Assembly: GCF_014836715.1 (NCBI RefSeq)
Contig: NZ_JACSQI010000020.1
Span: 1 to 36,421 of the forward strand
From: Escherichia whittamii
GTDB lineage: Bacteria; Pseudomonadota; Gammaproteobacteria; Enterobacterales; Enterobacteriaceae
Length of the DNA stretch: 36,421 nucleotides
Reading direction: 5' to 3'
Shown: piece by piece, positions 1 to 12,583 of the stretch
Layout: each line of letters begins with the position of its first letter
Numbering within the stretch: position 1 is the stretch's first letter
Program-made: the position numbers and the translations under genes
The notes under the pieces: model-generated
The model's input: only the letters and a program-made list of their open reading frames with translations
Database searches by the model: none
What the model was told of the DNA's origin: nothing

Positions 1-120
<120 letters not shown>

Positions 121-151
121 TTGCCGATAACATTTGACGCAATGCGCAATA

Positions 152-177
152 AAAGGGCATCATTTGATGCCCTTTTT
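152..177 (+). terminator. Rho-independent terminator after tufB
   Basis: A perfect palindrome at 152-175 (AGGGCATCA paired with TGATGCCCT, flanked by A and T runs) ends in five T. It lies 31 nt after the tufB stop and separates tufB from the secE promoter. Confidence 0.85.
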
Positions 178-235
178 GCACGCTTTCGTACCAGAACCTG
201 GCTCATCAGTGATTTTCTTTGTCATAATCATTGCT

Positions 236-263
236 GAGACAGGCTCTGTTGAGGGCGTATAAT
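236..263 (+). promoter_or_regulatory. Sigma70 promoter for secE-nusG
   Basis: A perfect -10 hexamer TATAAT at 258-263 lies 16 bp after GAGACA (236-241), a 4/6 match to the -35 consensus. It sits between the tufB terminator and secE and leaves a leader of about 80 nt. The exact start site cannot be read from the sequence. Confidence 0.6.
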
Positions 264-349
264 CCGAAAAGCTAATACGCGTTTCGATTTGGTTTGCCTC
301 GCGATCGCGGGGTGAAAATGTTTGTAGAATACTTCTGACAGGTTGGTTT

Positions 350-733
350 ATGAGTGCGAATACCGAAGCTCAAGGAAGCGGGCGCGGCCTGGAAGCGATG
401 AAGTGGGTCGTTGTGGTGGCATTGCTCCTGGTGGCGATTGTCGGCAACTACCTTTATCGCGACATTATGCTGCCGCTGCGTGCGCTGGCCGTAGTAATTC
501 TGATTGCTGCAGCGGGTGGTGTCGCGCTGTTAACGACAAAAGGTAAAGCAACCGTTGCTTTTGCCCGTGAAGCGCGTACCGAAGTCCGTAAGGTCATTTG
601 GCCGACTCGCCAGGAAACATTGCACACCACGCTGATTGTGGCTGCGGTTACCGCAGTAATGTCACTGATCCTGTGGGGACTGGATGGTATTCTGGTTCGC
701 CTGGTATCCTTTATCACTGGCCTGAGGTTCTGA
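350..733 (+). CDS. secE: Protein translocase subunit SecE
   Basis: SecE is the small essential clamp subunit of the SecYEG channel in the inner membrane, which exports unfolded preproteins with SecA. The 127-residue protein has the three-helix form typical of enterobacteria: two N-terminal hydrophobic segments at about residues 18-36 and 45-63, the conserved cytoplasmic amphipathic stretch ([18 protein letters not shown]) and a C-terminal membrane helix at about 93-120. Many other bacteria have only the last helix. The ATG at 350 follows a GGTTGG-like weak ribosome site. The TGA ends one base before the nusG ATG, so the two genes are co-transcribed and probably translationally coupled. Confidence 0.97.
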
Positions 734-734
734 G

Positions 735-1280
735 ATGTCTGAAGCTCCTAAAAAGCGCTGGTACGTCGTTCAGGCGTTTTCCGGTTTTGAAGGCCGCGTA
801 GCAACGTCGCTGCGTGAGCATATCAAATTACACAACATGGAAGAGTTGTTTGGCGAAGTCATGGTTCCAACCGAAGAAGTGGTTGAAATCCGTGGCGGTC
901 AGCGTCGCAAAAGCGAACGCAAATTCTTCCCTGGCTACGTCCTCGTTCAGATGGTGATGAACGACGCGAGCTGGCACCTGGTGCGCAGCGTACCGCGTGT
1001 GATGGGCTTCATCGGCGGTACTTCCGATCGTCCTGCGCCAATCAGCGATAAAGAAGTTGATGCGATTATGAACCGCCTGCAGCAGGTTGGTGATAAGCCG
1101 CGTCCGAAAACGCTGTTTGAACCGGGTGAAATGGTTCGTGTTAATGATGGTCCGTTCGCTGACTTCAACGGTGTTGTTGAAGAGGTGGATTACGAGAAAT
1201 CTCGTCTGAAAGTTTCTGTTTCTATCTTCGGTCGTGCGACCCCGGTAGAGCTGGACTTCAGCCAGGTTGAAAAAGCCTAA
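735..1280 (+). CDS. nusG: Transcription termination/antitermination factor NusG
   Basis: NusG binds the RNA polymerase clamp, suppresses pausing, stimulates Rho-dependent termination and links polymerase to ribosomal protein S10. The 181-residue length matches the E. coli protein. The NGN domain covers about residues 1-120 ([11 protein letters not shown] near the start, [11 protein letters not shown] in the middle). A linker leads to the C-terminal KOW domain at about 128-181 ([20 protein letters not shown]). The start lies one base after the secE stop. A terminator at 1318-1358 ends the secE-nusG unit. Confidence 0.98.
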
Positions 1281-1311
1281 CCCAGCGATCAAAAAAGCGG
1301 CGATTTAATCG

Positions 1312-1340
1312 TTGCACAAGGCGCGAGATTGGAATACAAT
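1312..1340 (+). promoter_or_regulatory. P(L11) promoter of rplKA
   Basis: TTGCAC (1312-1317) and TACAAT (1335-1340) are separated by exactly 17 bp, giving a strong sigma70 promoter for the L11 operon. The promoter physically overlaps the terminator that ends nusG: the -10 lies in the loop of the hairpin and the start site falls near its 3' arm. Confidence 0.85.
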
Positions 1341-1358
1341 TTCGCGCCTTTTGTTTTT
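1318..1358 (+). terminator. Rho-independent terminator after nusG
   Basis: AAGGCGCGA (1318-1326) pairs with TCGCGCCTT (1342-1350), followed by TTGTTTTT. It should stop secE-nusG transcripts just ahead of rplK. The 15-nt loop contains most of the rplK -10 region. Confidence 0.8.
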
Positions 1359-1375
1359 ATGGGCCTCGCCCGTAA

Positions 1376-2575
<1,200 letters not shown>

Positions 2576-2597
2576 TGCCTTTACGTGGGCGGTGATT

Positions 2598-2626
2598 TTG
2601 TCTACAATCTTACCCCCACGTATAAT
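2598..2626 (+). promoter_or_regulatory. P(L10) promoter of rplJL-rpoBC
   Basis: TTGTCT (2598-2603), a 17-bp spacer and a perfect TATAAT (2621-2626) form the main promoter for rplJ-rplL-rpoB-rpoC. It starts just after rplA and leaves an unusually long leader of about 355 nt before rplJ. An inverted repeat, TACGTGGG (2582-2589) and CCCACGTA (2615-2622), brackets the promoter. Confidence 0.85.
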
Positions 2627-2642
2627 GCTTAATGCAGACGTA

Positions 2643-2764
2643 TATCCGAGATATTCGGGTTGTGGCAAGGCGGCAACTGAGTGAGTCGTCAGAAGCATAG
2701 CTAACTATGTGACTGGTGCGAACGAAGAAAGCCAACGTCGCCACAAGCTGAATAGCGACGGATA
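2643..2764 (+). repeat. ERIC/IRU intergenic repeat in the rplJ leader
   Basis: This 122-bp element has the size and layout of an ERIC repeat (typically about 127 bp). Its ends are inverted (TATCCG at 2643-2648, CGGATA at 2759-2764), with further pairing inside (TTGTGGC against GCCACAA). The core GTGACTGG and the stretch AACTATGTGACTGGTGCG resemble the commonly used ERIC core, by my hand count about 17 of 22 positions. It lies right after the rplJ start site, so it is copied into every rplJL-rpoBC leader transcript. It encodes no protein. Confidence 0.75.
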
Positions 2765-2784
2765 GAAAAGATTTGTTCGTTGGA

Positions 2785-2860
2785 GCCTGGCCTATCCAGG
2801 CCTCCGTCGAAGACCGCAGGAGTTTCGCAAGAAACTTAATCCCCTGCGTAGACGGTGACA
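2785..2860 (+). promoter_or_regulatory. L10 leader, translational autorepression element of rplJL
   Basis: The L10-(L12)4 complex represses rplJ-rplL translation by binding this mRNA leader (Rfam family L10_leader). Visible helices are GCCTGG/CCAGGC (2785-2801), CCGTC (2804-2808) with GACGG (2851-2855), CGCAGG (2815-2820) with CCTGCG (2843-2848), and a capping hairpin AGTTTC-GCAA-GAAACT (2821-2836). The internal loops between the last helices are where the family's protein-binding fold lies. The start codon is about 130 nt downstream, so repression must act through longer-range folding. Confidence 0.8.
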
Positions 2861-2987
2861 GAACGCTAAGATTATTCTTTTATATTCTGGCTTGTTTCTG
2901 CTCACCGTAATTAAGACGCTCTCTCCGTTTGGAGGAGTGAAGTGAGTTCCAGAGATTTTCTCTGGCAAACATCCAGGAGCAAAGCTA

Positions 2988-3485
2988 ATGGCTTTAAATC
3001 TTCAAGACAAACAAGCGATTGTTGCTGAAGTCAGCGAAGTAGCCAAAGGCGCGCTGTCTGCAGTAGTTGCGGATTCCCGTGGCGTAACTGTAGATAAAAT
3101 GACTGAACTGCGTAAAGCAGGTCGCGAAGCTGGCGTATACATGCGTGTTGTTCGTAACACCCTGCTGCGCCGTGCTGTTGAAGGTACTCCGTTCGAGTGC
3201 CTGAAAGACGCGTTTGTTGGTCCGACCCTTATTGCATACTCTATGGAACACCCGGGCGCTGCTGCTCGTCTGTTCAAAGAGTTCGCGAAAGCGAATGCAA
3301 AATTTGAGGTCAAAGCCGCTGCCTTTGAAGGTGAGCTGATCCCGGCGTCTCAGATCGACCGCCTGGCAACTCTGCCGACCTACGAAGAAGCAATTGCACG
3401 CCTGATGGCAACCATGAAAGAAGCTTCGGCTGGCAAACTGGTTCGTACTCTGGCTGCTGTACGCGATGCGAAAGAAGCTGCTTAA
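2988..3485 (+). CDS. rplJ: 50S ribosomal protein L10
   Basis: L10 anchors the L12 dimers of the ribosomal stalk to 23S rRNA and, with L12, represses its own operon. The 165-residue length is that of E. coli L10. The N-terminal globular rRNA-binding domain (about 1-130) starts [15 protein letters not shown]. The C-terminal helix (about 135-165) holds the L12-binding segments. The ATG follows AGGAG (2975-2979) with good spacing. Confidence 0.98.
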
Positions 3486-3551
3486 TTGCAGTTATCTGTT
3501 TAAAGCATTCGCTTACGTATAAACTTATTCTGATATTCAGGAACAATTTAA

Positions 3552-3917
<366 letters not shown>

Positions 3918-3956
3918 GCCAACCCTTCCGGTTGCAGCCTGAGAAATCAGGCTGAT

Positions 3957-3987
3957 GGCTGGTGACTTTTTGGTCACCAGCCTTTTT
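3957..3987 (+). terminator. Attenuator (partial terminator) between rplL and rpoB
   Basis: GGCTGGTGAC (3957-3966) pairs perfectly with GTCACCAGCC (3973-3982) and is followed by five T. In E. coli this site is known to end most but not all transcripts, setting the ratio of ribosomal protein to RNA polymerase mRNA. The sequence shows a canonical terminator; the leakiness is established knowledge. Confidence 0.85.
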
Positions 3988-4073
3988 GCGCTGTAAGGCG
4001 CCAGTAGCGTTTCACACTGTTTGACTACTGCTGTGCCTTTCAATGCTTGTTTCTATCGACGACTTAATATACT

Positions 4074-4103
4074 GCGACAGAACGCGTGTTCTGTGTAAAT
4101 CGC
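4074..4103 (+). promoter_or_regulatory. RNase III processing hairpin in the rplL-rpoB spacer
   Basis: GCG (4074-4076) and CGC (4101-4103) flank a perfect ACAGAAC-GCGT-GTTCTGT hairpin (4077-4094). RNase III is known to cut the E. coli transcript in this spacer. The 319-nt spacer 3918-4236 otherwise holds the attenuator, a small TGTCC/GGACA hairpin near 4186-4202 and the rpoB ribosome site. I see no gene in it. Confidence 0.6.
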
Positions 4104-4236
4104 AATGAAATGGTTTAAGCGTGATAGCAACAGGCATTGCGGAAAGTGTTCCATTTTCCGGTCAACAAAATAGTGTTGCACAAACTGTCCGCTCAATGGA
4201 CAGATGGGTCGACTTGTCAGCGAGCTGAGGAACCCT

Positions 4237-7200
4237 ATGGTTTACTCCTATACCGAGAAAAAACGTATTCGTAAGGATTTTGGTAAACGTCCACAAGTTC
4301 TGGATGTACCTTATCTCCTTTCTATCCAGCTTGACTCGTTTCAGAAATTTATCGAGCAAGATCCTGAAGGGCAGTATGGTCTGGAAGCTGCTTTCCGTTC
4401 CGTATTCCCGATTCAGAGCTACAGCGGTAATTCCGAGCTGCAATACGTCAGCTACCGCCTTGGCGAACCGGTGTTTGACGTCCAGGAATGTCAAATCCGT
4501 GGCGTGACCTATTCCGCACCGCTGCGCGTTAAACTGCGTCTGGTGATCTATGAGCGCGAAGCGCCGGAAGGCACCGTAAAAGACATTAAAGAACAAGAAG
4601 TCTACATGGGCGAAATTCCGCTCATGACGGACAACGGTACCTTTGTTATCAACGGTACTGAGCGTGTTATCGTTTCCCAGCTGCACCGTAGTCCGGGCGT
4701 CTTCTTTGACTCCGACAAAGGTAAAACCCACTCTTCGGGTAAAGTGCTGTATAACGCGCGTATCATTCCTTACCGTGGTTCCTGGCTGGACTTCGAATTC
4801 GATCCGAAGGACAACCTGTTCGTACGTATCGACCGTCGCCGTAAACTGCCTGCGACCATCATTCTGCGTGCCCTGAACTACACCACTGAACAGATTCTCG
4901 ACCTGTTCTTCGAAAAAGTTATTTTCGAAATCCGTGATAACAAGCTGCAGATGGAACTGGTGCCGGAACGCCTGCGTGGTGAAACCGCATCTTTTGACAT
5001 TGAAGCTAACGGTAAAGTGTACGTAGAAAAAGGCCGCCGTATTACTGCGCGCCACATTCGCCAACTGGAAAAAGACGACGTCAAACTGATCGAAGTCCCG
5101 GTTGAGTACATCGCGGGTAAAGTGGTTGCTAAAGACTATATTGATGAGTCTACCGGCGAGCTGATCTGCGCAGCGAACATGGAACTGAGCCTGGATCTGC
5201 TGGCTAAACTGAGCCAGTCTGGTCACAAGCGTATCGAAACGCTGTTCACCAACGATCTGGATCACGGCCCGTATATTTCTGAAACCTTACGTGTCGACCC
5301 AACTAACGACCGTCTGAGCGCACTGGTAGAAATCTACCGTATGATGCGCCCTGGCGAGCCGCCGACTCGTGAAGCTGCTGAAAGCCTGTTCGAGAACCTG
5401 TTCTTCTCTGAAGACCGCTATGATCTGTCTGCGGTTGGTCGTATGAAGTTCAACCGTTCTCTGCTGCGCGAAGAAATCGAAGGTTCCGGTATCCTGAGCA
5501 AAGACGACATCATTGATGTTATGAAAAAGCTCATTGATATCCGTAACGGTAAAGGCGAAGTCGATGATATCGACCACCTCGGCAACCGTCGTATCCGTTC
5601 CGTTGGCGAAATGGCGGAAAACCAGTTCCGCGTTGGCCTGGTTCGTGTAGAGCGTGCGGTGAAAGAGCGTCTGTCTCTGGGCGATCTGGATACCCTGATG
5701 CCTCAGGATATGATCAACGCCAAGCCGATTTCCGCAGCGGTGAAAGAGTTCTTCGGCTCCAGCCAGCTTTCACAGTTTATGGACCAGAACAACCCGCTGT
5801 CTGAGATTACGCACAAACGTCGTATCTCCGCACTCGGCCCAGGCGGTCTGACCCGTGAACGTGCAGGCTTCGAAGTTCGAGACGTACACCCGACTCACTA
5901 CGGTCGCGTATGTCCAATCGAAACCCCTGAAGGTCCGAACATCGGTCTGATTAACTCCCTGTCCGTGTACGCACAGACTAACGAATACGGCTTCCTTGAG
6001 ACTCCGTATCGTAAAGTGACCGACGGTGTTGTAACTGACGAAATTCACTACCTGTCTGCTATCGAAGAAGGCAACTACGTTATCGCCCAGGCGAACTCCA
6101 ACCTGGATGAAGAAGGCCACTTCGTAGAAGACCTGGTAACCTGCCGTAGCAAAGGCGAATCCAGCTTGTTCAGCCGTGACCAGGTTGACTACATGGACGT
6201 ATCCACCCAGCAGGTGGTATCCGTCGGTGCGTCCCTGATCCCGTTCCTTGAACACGATGACGCCAACCGTGCATTGATGGGTGCGAACATGCAACGTCAG
6301 GCCGTTCCGACTCTGCGCGCTGATAAGCCGCTGGTTGGTACGGGTATGGAACGTGCTGTTGCCGTTGACTCCGGTGTAACTGCGGTTGCTAAACGTGGTG
6401 GTGTTGTTCAGTACGTGGATGCTTCCCGTATCGTTATCAAAGTTAACGAAGACGAGATGTATCCGGGCGAAGCTGGTATCGACATCTACAACCTGACCAA
6501 ATACACCCGTTCTAACCAGAACACCTGTATCAACCAGATGCCGTGTGTGTCTCTGGGTGAACCGGTAGAACGTGGCGACGTGCTGGCAGACGGTCCGTCC
6601 ACCGACCTCGGTGAACTGGCGCTCGGTCAGAACATGCGCGTAGCGTTCATGCCGTGGAATGGTTACAACTTCGAAGACTCCATCCTCGTATCCGAGCGTG
6701 TTGTTCAGGAAGACCGTTTCACCACCATCCACATTCAGGAACTGGCGTGTGTGTCCCGTGACACCAAGCTGGGGTCAGAAGAGATCACCGCCGACATCCC
6801 GAACGTGGGTGAAGCTGCGCTCTCTAAACTGGATGAATCCGGTATCGTTTACATTGGTGCGGAAGTAACCGGTGGTGACATTCTGGTTGGTAAGGTAACG
6901 CCGAAAGGTGAAACCCAGCTGACCCCAGAAGAAAAACTGCTGCGTGCGATCTTCGGTGAGAAAGCGTCTGACGTTAAAGACTCTTCTCTGCGCGTACCAA
7001 ACGGTGTATCCGGTACGGTTATCGACGTTCAGGTCTTTACTCGCGATGGCGTAGAAAAAGACAAACGTGCGCTGGAAATCGAAGAAATGCAGCTCAAACA
7101 GGCTAAGAAAGACCTGTCTGAAGAACTGCAGATCCTCGAAGCGGGTCTGTTCAGCCGTATCCGTGCTGTGCTGGTAGCCGGTGGCGTTGAAGCTGAGAAG

Positions 7201-8265
7201 CTCGACAAACTGCCGCGCGATCGCTGGCTGGAGCTGGGCCTGACCGACGAAGAGAAACAAAATCAGCTGGAACAGCTGGCTGAGCAGTATGACGAACTGA
7301 AACACGAGTTCGAGAAGAAACTCGAAGCGAAACGCCGCAAAATCACTCAAGGCGACGATCTGGCACCGGGTGTGCTGAAGATTGTTAAGGTATATCTGGC
7401 GGTTAAACGTCGTATCCAGCCTGGTGACAAGATGGCAGGTCGTCACGGTAACAAGGGTGTAATTTCTAAGATCAACCCGATCGAAGATATGCCTTACGAT
7501 GAAAACGGTACGCCGGTTGACATCGTACTGAACCCGCTGGGCGTACCGTCTCGTATGAACATCGGTCAGATCCTCGAAACCCACCTGGGTATGGCTGCGA
7601 AAGGTATCGGCGACAAGATCAACGCCATGCTGAAACAGCAGCAAGAAGTCGCGAAACTGCGCGAATTCATCCAGCGTGCGTACGATCTGGGCGCTGACGT
7701 TCGTCAGAAAGTTGACCTGAGTACCTTCAGCGATGAAGAAGTTATGCGTCTGGCTGAAAACCTGCGCAAAGGTATGCCAATCGCAACGCCGGTCTTCGAC
7801 GGTGCGAAAGAAGCAGAAATTAAAGAACTGCTGAAACTTGGCGACCTGCCGACTTCTGGTCAGATCCGCCTGTACGACGGCCGCACTGGTGAACAGTTCG
7901 AACGTCCGGTAACCGTCGGTTACATGTACATGCTGAAACTGAACCACCTGGTCGACGACAAGATGCACGCGCGTTCCACCGGTTCTTACAGCCTGGTTAC
8001 TCAGCAGCCGCTGGGTGGTAAGGCACAGTTCGGTGGTCAGCGTTTCGGGGAGATGGAAGTGTGGGCGCTGGAAGCATACGGCGCAGCATACACCCTGCAG
8101 GAAATGCTCACCGTTAAGTCTGATGACGTGAACGGTCGTACTAAGATGTATAAAAACATCGTGGACGGCAACCATCAGATGGAGCCGGGCATGCCAGAAT
8201 CCTTCAACGTATTGTTGAAAGAGATTCGTTCGCTGGGTATCAACATCGAACTGGAAGACGAGTAA
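4237..8265 (+). CDS. rpoB: RNA polymerase beta subunit
   Basis: The beta subunit forms one pincer of RNA polymerase and much of the catalytic cleft, and is the target of rifampicin. The ATG at 4237 gives the 1342-residue E. coli protein starting [15 protein letters not shown]. An upstream in-frame ATG at 4204 would add 11 residues, but GAGG at 4227-4230 places the ribosome at 4237. The rifampicin region (about 507-534) reads [20 protein letters not shown] with the usual D516, H526 and S531, so no resistance change is visible there. The catalytic region has [13 protein letters not shown] (about 1064-1076). Residue 847 is Ser (DTKLGSEE), where I recall Pro in K-12. A 76-nt spacer with a hairpin leads to rpoC. 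Confidence 0.98.
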   Translation: MVYSYTEKKRIRKDFGKRPQVLDVPYLLSIQLDSFQKFIEQDPEGQYGLEAAFRSVFPIQSYSGNSELQYVSYRLGEPVFDVQECQIRGVTYSAPLRVKLRLVIYEREAPEGTVKDIKEQEVYMGEIPLMTDNGTFVINGTERVIVSQLHRSPGVFFDSDKGKTHSSGKVLYNARIIPYRGSWLDFEFDPKDNLFVRIDRRRKLPATIILRALNYTTEQILDLFFEKVIFEIRDNKLQMELVPERLRGETASFDIEANGKVYVEKGRRITARHIRQLEKDDVKLIEVPVEYIAGKVVAKDYIDESTGELICAANMELSLDLLAKLSQSGHKRIETLFTNDLDHGPYISETLRVDPTNDRLSALVEIYRMMRPGEPPTREAAESLFENLFFSEDRYDLSAVGRMKFNRSLLREEIEGSGILSKDDIIDVMKKLIDIRNGKGEVDDIDHLGNRRIRSVGEMAENQFRVGLVRVERAVKERLSLGDLDTLMPQDMINAKPISAAVKEFFGSSQLSQFMDQNNPLSEITHKRRISALGPGGLTRERAGFEVRDVHPTHYGRVCPIETPEGPNIGLINSLSVYAQTNEYGFLETPYRKVTDGVVTDEIHYLSAIEEGNYVIAQANSNLDEEGHFVEDLVTCRSKGESSLFSRDQVDYMDVSTQQVVSVGASLIPFLEHDDANRALMGANMQRQAVPTLRADKPLVGTGMERAVAVDSGVTAVAKRGGVVQYVDASRIVIKVNEDEMYPGEAGIDIYNLTKYTRSNQNTCINQMPCVSLGEPVERGDVLADGPSTDLGELALGQNMRVAFMPWNGYNFEDSILVSERVVQEDRFTTIHIQELACVSRDTKLGSEEITADIPNVGEAALSKLDESGIVYIGAEVTGGDILVGKVTPKGETQLTPEEKLLRAIFGEKASDVKDSSLRVPNGVSGTVIDVQVFTRDGVEKDKRALEIEEMQLKQAKKDLSEELQILEAGLFSRIRAVLVAGGVEAEKLDKLPRDRWLELGLTDEEKQNQLEQLAEQYDELKHEFEKKLEAKRRKITQGDDLAPGVLKIVKVYLAVKRRIQPGDKMAGRHGNKGVISKINPIEDMPYDENGTPVDIVLNPLGVPSRMNIGQILETHLGMAAKGIGDKINAMLKQQQEVAKLREFIQRAYDLGADVRQKVDLSTFSDEEVMRLAENLRKGMPIATPVFDGAKEAEIKELLKLGDLPTSGQIRLYDGRTGEQFERPVTVGYMYMLKLNHLVDDKMHARSTGSYSLVTQQPLGGKAQFGGQRFGEMEVWALEAYGAAYTLQEMLTVKSDDVNGRTKMYKNIVDGNHQMEPGMPESFNVLLKEIRSLGINIELEDE

Positions 8266-8286
8266 TTCTCGCTCAAACAGGTCACT

Positions 8287-8310
8287 GCTGTCGGGGTAAA
8301 ACCCGGCAGC
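8287..8310 (+). other. Stable hairpin in the rpoB-rpoC spacer
   Basis: GCTGTCGGG (8287-8295) pairs with CCCGGCAGC (8302-8310), including one G-U pair, around a GTAAAA loop. No T tract follows, so it is not a terminator. It lies 20 nt before the rpoC ribosome site GGGAG (8330-8334) and could affect mRNA stability or coupling. Confidence 0.5.
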
Positions 8311-8341
8311 GGATTGTGCTAACTCCGACGGGAGCAAATCC

Positions 8342-11300
8342 GTGAAAGATTTATTAAAGTTTCTGAAAGCGCAGACTAAAACCGAAGAGTTTGATGCGAT
8401 CAAAATTGCTCTGGCTTCGCCAGACATGATCCGTTCATGGTCTTTCGGTGAAGTTAAAAAGCCGGAAACCATCAACTACCGTACGTTCAAACCAGAACGT
8501 GACGGCCTTTTCTGCGCCCGTATCTTTGGGCCAGTGAAAGATTACGAGTGCCTGTGCGGTAAGTACAAGCGCCTGAAACACCGTGGTGTGATCTGTGAGA
8601 AGTGCGGCGTTGAAGTGACCCAGACTAAAGTACGCCGTGAGCGTATGGGCCACATCGAGCTGGCGTCTCCGACTGCTCACATCTGGTTCCTGAAATCTCT
8701 GCCGTCCCGTATCGGCCTGCTGCTCGATATGCCGCTGCGCGATATCGAACGCGTACTGTACTTCGAATCCTATGTGGTTATCGAAGGCGGTATGACCAAC
8801 CTGGAACGCCAGCAGATCCTGACTGAAGAGCAGTATCTGGACGCGCTGGAAGAGTTCGGTGACGAATTCGACGCGAAAATGGGTGCGGAAGCAATCCAGG
8901 CTCTGCTGAAGAGCATGGATCTGGAACAAGAGTGCGAACAGCTGCGTGAAGAGCTGAACGAAACCAACTCTGAAACCAAGCGTAAGAAGCTGACCAAGCG
9001 TATCAAACTGCTGGAAGCATTCGTTCAGTCTGGTAACAAACCAGAGTGGATGATCCTGACCGTTCTGCCGGTACTGCCGCCAGATCTGCGTCCGTTGGTT
9101 CCGCTGGATGGTGGTCGTTTCGCGACTTCTGACCTGAACGATCTGTATCGTCGCGTCATTAACCGTAACAACCGTCTGAAACGTCTGCTGGATCTGGCTG
9201 CGCCGGACATCATCGTACGTAACGAAAAACGTATGCTGCAGGAAGCGGTAGACGCCCTGCTGGATAACGGTCGTCGCGGTCGTGCGATTACTGGTTCGAA
9301 CAAACGTCCTCTGAAATCTTTGGCCGATATGATCAAAGGTAAGCAGGGTCGTTTCCGTCAGAACCTGCTCGGTAAGCGTGTTGACTACTCCGGTCGTTCT
9401 GTAATCACCGTAGGTCCATACCTGCGTCTGCATCAGTGCGGTCTGCCGAAGAAAATGGCACTGGAGCTGTTCAAACCGTTCATCTACGGCAAGCTGGAAC
9501 TGCGTGGTCTTGCTACCACCATCAAAGCTGCGAAGAAAATGGTTGAGCGTGAAGAAGCTGTCGTTTGGGATATCCTGGACGAAGTTATCCGCGAACACCC
9601 GGTACTGCTGAACCGTGCACCAACACTGCACCGTTTGGGTATCCAGGCATTTGAACCGGTACTGATCGAAGGTAAAGCTATCCAGCTGCACCCGCTGGTT
9701 TGTGCGGCATATAACGCTGACTTCGATGGTGACCAGATGGCTGTTCACGTACCGCTGACGCTGGAAGCCCAGCTCGAAGCGCGTGCGCTGATGATGTCTA
9801 CCAACAACATCCTGTCTCCGGCGAACGGCGAACCAATCATCGTTCCGTCTCAGGACGTTGTACTGGGTCTGTACTACATGACCCGTGACTGTGTTAACGC
9901 TAAAGGCGAAGGCATGGTGCTGACTGGCCCGAAAGAAGCAGAGCGTATTTATCGCGCTGGCCTGGCCTCTCTGCATGCGCGCGTCAAAGTGCGTATCACC
10001 GAGTATGAAAAAGATGCTAACGGTGAATTAGTAGCGAAAACCAGCCTGAAAGACACGACTGTTGGCCGTGCCATTCTGTGGATGATTGTACCGAAAGGTC
10101 TGCCTTACTCCATCGTCAACCAGGCGCTGGGTAAAAAAGCAATCTCCAAAATGCTGAACACCTGCTACCGCATTCTCGGTCTGAAACCGACCGTTATTTT
10201 TGCGGACCAGATCATGTACACCGGCTTTGCATATGCGGCGCGTTCTGGTGCATCGGTTGGTATCGATGACATGGTCATCCCGGAGAAGAAACACGAAATT
10301 ATCTCCGAGGCAGAAGCAGAAGTTGCTGAGATTCAGGAGCAGTTCCAGTCAGGTCTGGTAACTGCGGGCGAACGCTACAACAAAGTTATCGATATCTGGG
10401 CTGCGGCGAACGATCGTGTATCCAAAGCGATGATGGATAACCTGCAAACTGAAACCGTTATTAACCGTGACGGTCAGGAAGAGAAGCAGGTTTCCTTCAA
10501 CAGCATCTACATGATGGCCGACTCCGGTGCGCGTGGTTCTGCGGCACAGATTCGTCAGCTTGCTGGTATGCGTGGTCTGATGGCGAAGCCGGATGGCTCC
10601 ATCATCGAAACGCCAATCACCGCGAACTTCCGTGAAGGTCTGAACGTACTCCAGTACTTCATCTCTACCCACGGTGCTCGTAAAGGTCTGGCGGATACCG
10701 CACTGAAAACTGCGAACTCCGGTTACCTGACTCGTCGTCTGGTTGACGTAGCGCAGGACCTGGTGGTTACCGAAGACGATTGTGGTACCCATGAAGGTAT
10801 CATGATGACTCCGGTTATCGAGGGTGGTGATGTTAAAGAGCCGCTGCGCGATCGCGTACTGGGTCGTGTAACTGCTGAAGACGTTCTGAAGCCGGGTACT
10901 GCTGATATCCTCGTTCCGCGCAACACGCTGCTGCACGAACAGTGGTGTGACCTGCTGGAAGAGAACTCTGTCGACGCGGTTAAAGTACGTTCTGTTGTAT
11001 CCTGTGACACCGACTTTGGTGTATGTGCGCACTGCTACGGTCGTGACCTGGCGCGTGGCCACATCATCAACAAAGGTGAAGCAATCGGTGTTATCGCGGC
11101 ACAGTCCATCGGTGAACCGGGTACACAGCTGACCATGCGTACGTTCCACATCGGTGGTGCGGCATCTCGTGCGGCTGCTGAATCCAGCATCCAGGTGAAA
11201 AATAAAGGTAGCATCAAGCTCAGTAACGTGAAGTCGGTTGTGAACTCCAGCGGTAAACTGGTAATCACTTCCCGTAACACCGAACTGAAACTGATCGACG

Positions 11301-12565
11301 AATTCGGTCGTACCAAAGAAAGCTACAAAGTGCCTTACGGTGCGGTACTGGCGAAAGGTGATGGCGAACAGGTTGCTGGCGGCGAAACCGTTGCAAACTG
11401 GGACCCGCACACCATGCCGGTTATCACCGAAGTAAGCGGTTTTGTACGCTTTACTGACATGATCGACGGCCAGACCATTACTCGTCAGACCGACGAATTG
11501 ACCGGTCTGTCTTCGCTGGTGGTTCTGGATTCCGCAGAACGTACCGCAGGTGGTAAAGATCTGCGTCCGGCACTGAAAATCGTTGATGCTCAGGGTAACG
11601 ACGTTCTGATCCCGGGTACCGACATGCCTGCGCAGTACTTCCTGCCGGGTAAAGCGATTGTTCAGCTGGAAGATGGCGTACAGATCAGCTCCGGTGACAC
11701 CCTGGCGCGTATTCCGCAGGAATCCGGCGGTACCAAGGACATCACCGGTGGTCTGCCGCGCGTTGCGGACCTGTTCGAAGCACGTCGTCCGAAAGAGCCG
11801 GCAATCCTGGCTGAAATCAGCGGTGTCGTTTCCTTCGGTAAAGAAACCAAAGGTAAACGTCGTCTGGTTATCACCCCGGTAGACGGTAGCGAACCTTACG
11901 AAGAGATGATTCCGAAATGGCGTCAGCTCAACGTGTTCGAAGGTGAACGTGTAGAACGTGGTGACGTCATTTCCGACGGTCCGGAAGCGCCGCACGACAT
12001 TCTGCGTCTGCGTGGTGTTCATGCTGTGACTCGTTACATCGTTAACGAAGTACAGGACGTATACCGTCTGCAGGGCGTTAAGATTAACGATAAACACATC
12101 GAAGTTATCGTTCGTCAGATGCTGCGTAAAGCCACCATCGTTAACGCGGGTAGCTCCGACTTCCTGGAAGGCGAACAGGTTGAATACTCTCGCGTCAAGA
12201 TCGCAAACCGCGAACTGGAAGCGAACGGCAAAGTGGGTGCAACTTACGCTCGCGATCTGCTGGGTATCACCAAAGCGTCTCTGGCAACCGAGTCCTTCAT
12301 CTCCGCGGCATCGTTCCAGGAGACGACTCGCGTGCTGACCGAAGCAGCCGTTGCGGGTAAACGCGACGAACTGCGCGGCCTGAAAGAGAACGTTATTGTG
12401 GGTCGTCTGATCCCGGCAGGTACCGGTTATGCGTACCACCAGGATCGTATGCGCCGCCGCGCTGCGGGTGAAGCTCCGGCTGCACCGCAGGTGACTGCAG
12501 AAGACGCATCTGCCAGCCTGGCAGAACTGCTGAACGCAGGTCTGGGCGGATCTGATAACGAGTAA
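8342..12565 (+). CDS. rpoC: RNA polymerase beta' subunit
   Basis: Beta' carries the catalytic magnesium site and the main sigma-binding helices. The start is GTG at 8342 behind GGGAG, giving the 1407-residue E. coli length. The N-terminal zinc site ([19 protein letters not shown], about 70-88), the clamp, the catalytic [10 protein letters not shown] (about 458-467, three Asp chelating Mg), the second zinc site (DDCG near 814 and [11 protein letters not shown] near 888-898) and the trigger loop and jaw regions are all present without interruption. The C-terminus GLGGSDNE matches E. coli. A strong terminator follows 18 nt downstream. Confidence 0.98.
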   Translation: MKDLLKFLKAQTKTEEFDAIKIALASPDMIRSWSFGEVKKPETINYRTFKPERDGLFCARIFGPVKDYECLCGKYKRLKHRGVICEKCGVEVTQTKVRRERMGHIELASPTAHIWFLKSLPSRIGLLLDMPLRDIERVLYFESYVVIEGGMTNLERQQILTEEQYLDALEEFGDEFDAKMGAEAIQALLKSMDLEQECEQLREELNETNSETKRKKLTKRIKLLEAFVQSGNKPEWMILTVLPVLPPDLRPLVPLDGGRFATSDLNDLYRRVINRNNRLKRLLDLAAPDIIVRNEKRMLQEAVDALLDNGRRGRAITGSNKRPLKSLADMIKGKQGRFRQNLLGKRVDYSGRSVITVGPYLRLHQCGLPKKMALELFKPFIYGKLELRGLATTIKAAKKMVEREEAVVWDILDEVIREHPVLLNRAPTLHRLGIQAFEPVLIEGKAIQLHPLVCAAYNADFDGDQMAVHVPLTLEAQLEARALMMSTNNILSPANGEPIIVPSQDVVLGLYYMTRDCVNAKGEGMVLTGPKEAERIYRAGLASLHARVKVRITEYEKDANGELVAKTSLKDTTVGRAILWMIVPKGLPYSIVNQALGKKAISKMLNTCYRILGLKPTVIFADQIMYTGFAYAARSGASVGIDDMVIPEKKHEIISEAEAEVAEIQEQFQSGLVTAGERYNKVIDIWAAANDRVSKAMMDNLQTETVINRDGQEEKQVSFNSIYMMADSGARGSAAQIRQLAGMRGLMAKPDGSIIETPITANFREGLNVLQYFISTHGARKGLADTALKTANSGYLTRRLVDVAQDLVVTEDDCGTHEGIMMTPVIEGGDVKEPLRDRVLGRVTAEDVLKPGTADILVPRNTLLHEQWCDLLEENSVDAVKVRSVVSCDTDFGVCAHCYGRDLARGHIINKGEAIGVIAAQSIGEPGTQLTMRTFHIGGAASRAAAESSIQVKNKGSIKLSNVKSVVNSSGKLVITSRNTELKLIDEFGRTKESYKVPYGAVLAKGDGEQVAGGETVANWDPHTMPVITEVSGFVRFTDMIDGQTITRQTDELTGLSSLVVLDSAERTAGGKDLRPALKIVDAQGNDVLIPGTDMPAQYFLPGKAIVQLEDGVQISSGDTLARIPQESGGTKDITGGLPRVADLFEARRPKEPAILAEISGVVSFGKETKGKRRLVITPVDGSEPYEEMIPKWRQLNVFEGERVERGDVISDGPEAPHDILRLRGVHAVTRYIVNEVQDVYRLQGVKINDKHIEVIVRQMLRKATIVNAGSSDFLEGEQVEYSRVKIANRELEANGKVGATYARDLLGITKASLATESFISAASFQETTRVLTEAAVAGKRDELRGLKENVIVGRLIPAGTGYAYHQDRMRRRAAGEAPAAPQVTAEDASASLAELLNAGLGGSDNE

Positions 12566-12583
12566 TCGTTCTTCTTAAGAAAT

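Noticed and set aside
4204-4236. Upstream ATG extending rpoB by 11 codons
   Set aside because: GAGG at 4227-4230 and the known E. coli N-terminus place the start at 4237.
5757-5840. Rifampicin-resistance change in rpoB
   Set aside because: The region reads as wild type at the common resistance positions 516, 526 and 531.
10349-12439. Long open frame on the - strand of rpoC (696 codons)
   Set aside because: It mirrors the codon bias of rpoC, has no ribosome site and resembles no family. The same holds for the antisense frames at 4162-5265, 6775-8475 and 8435-9976.
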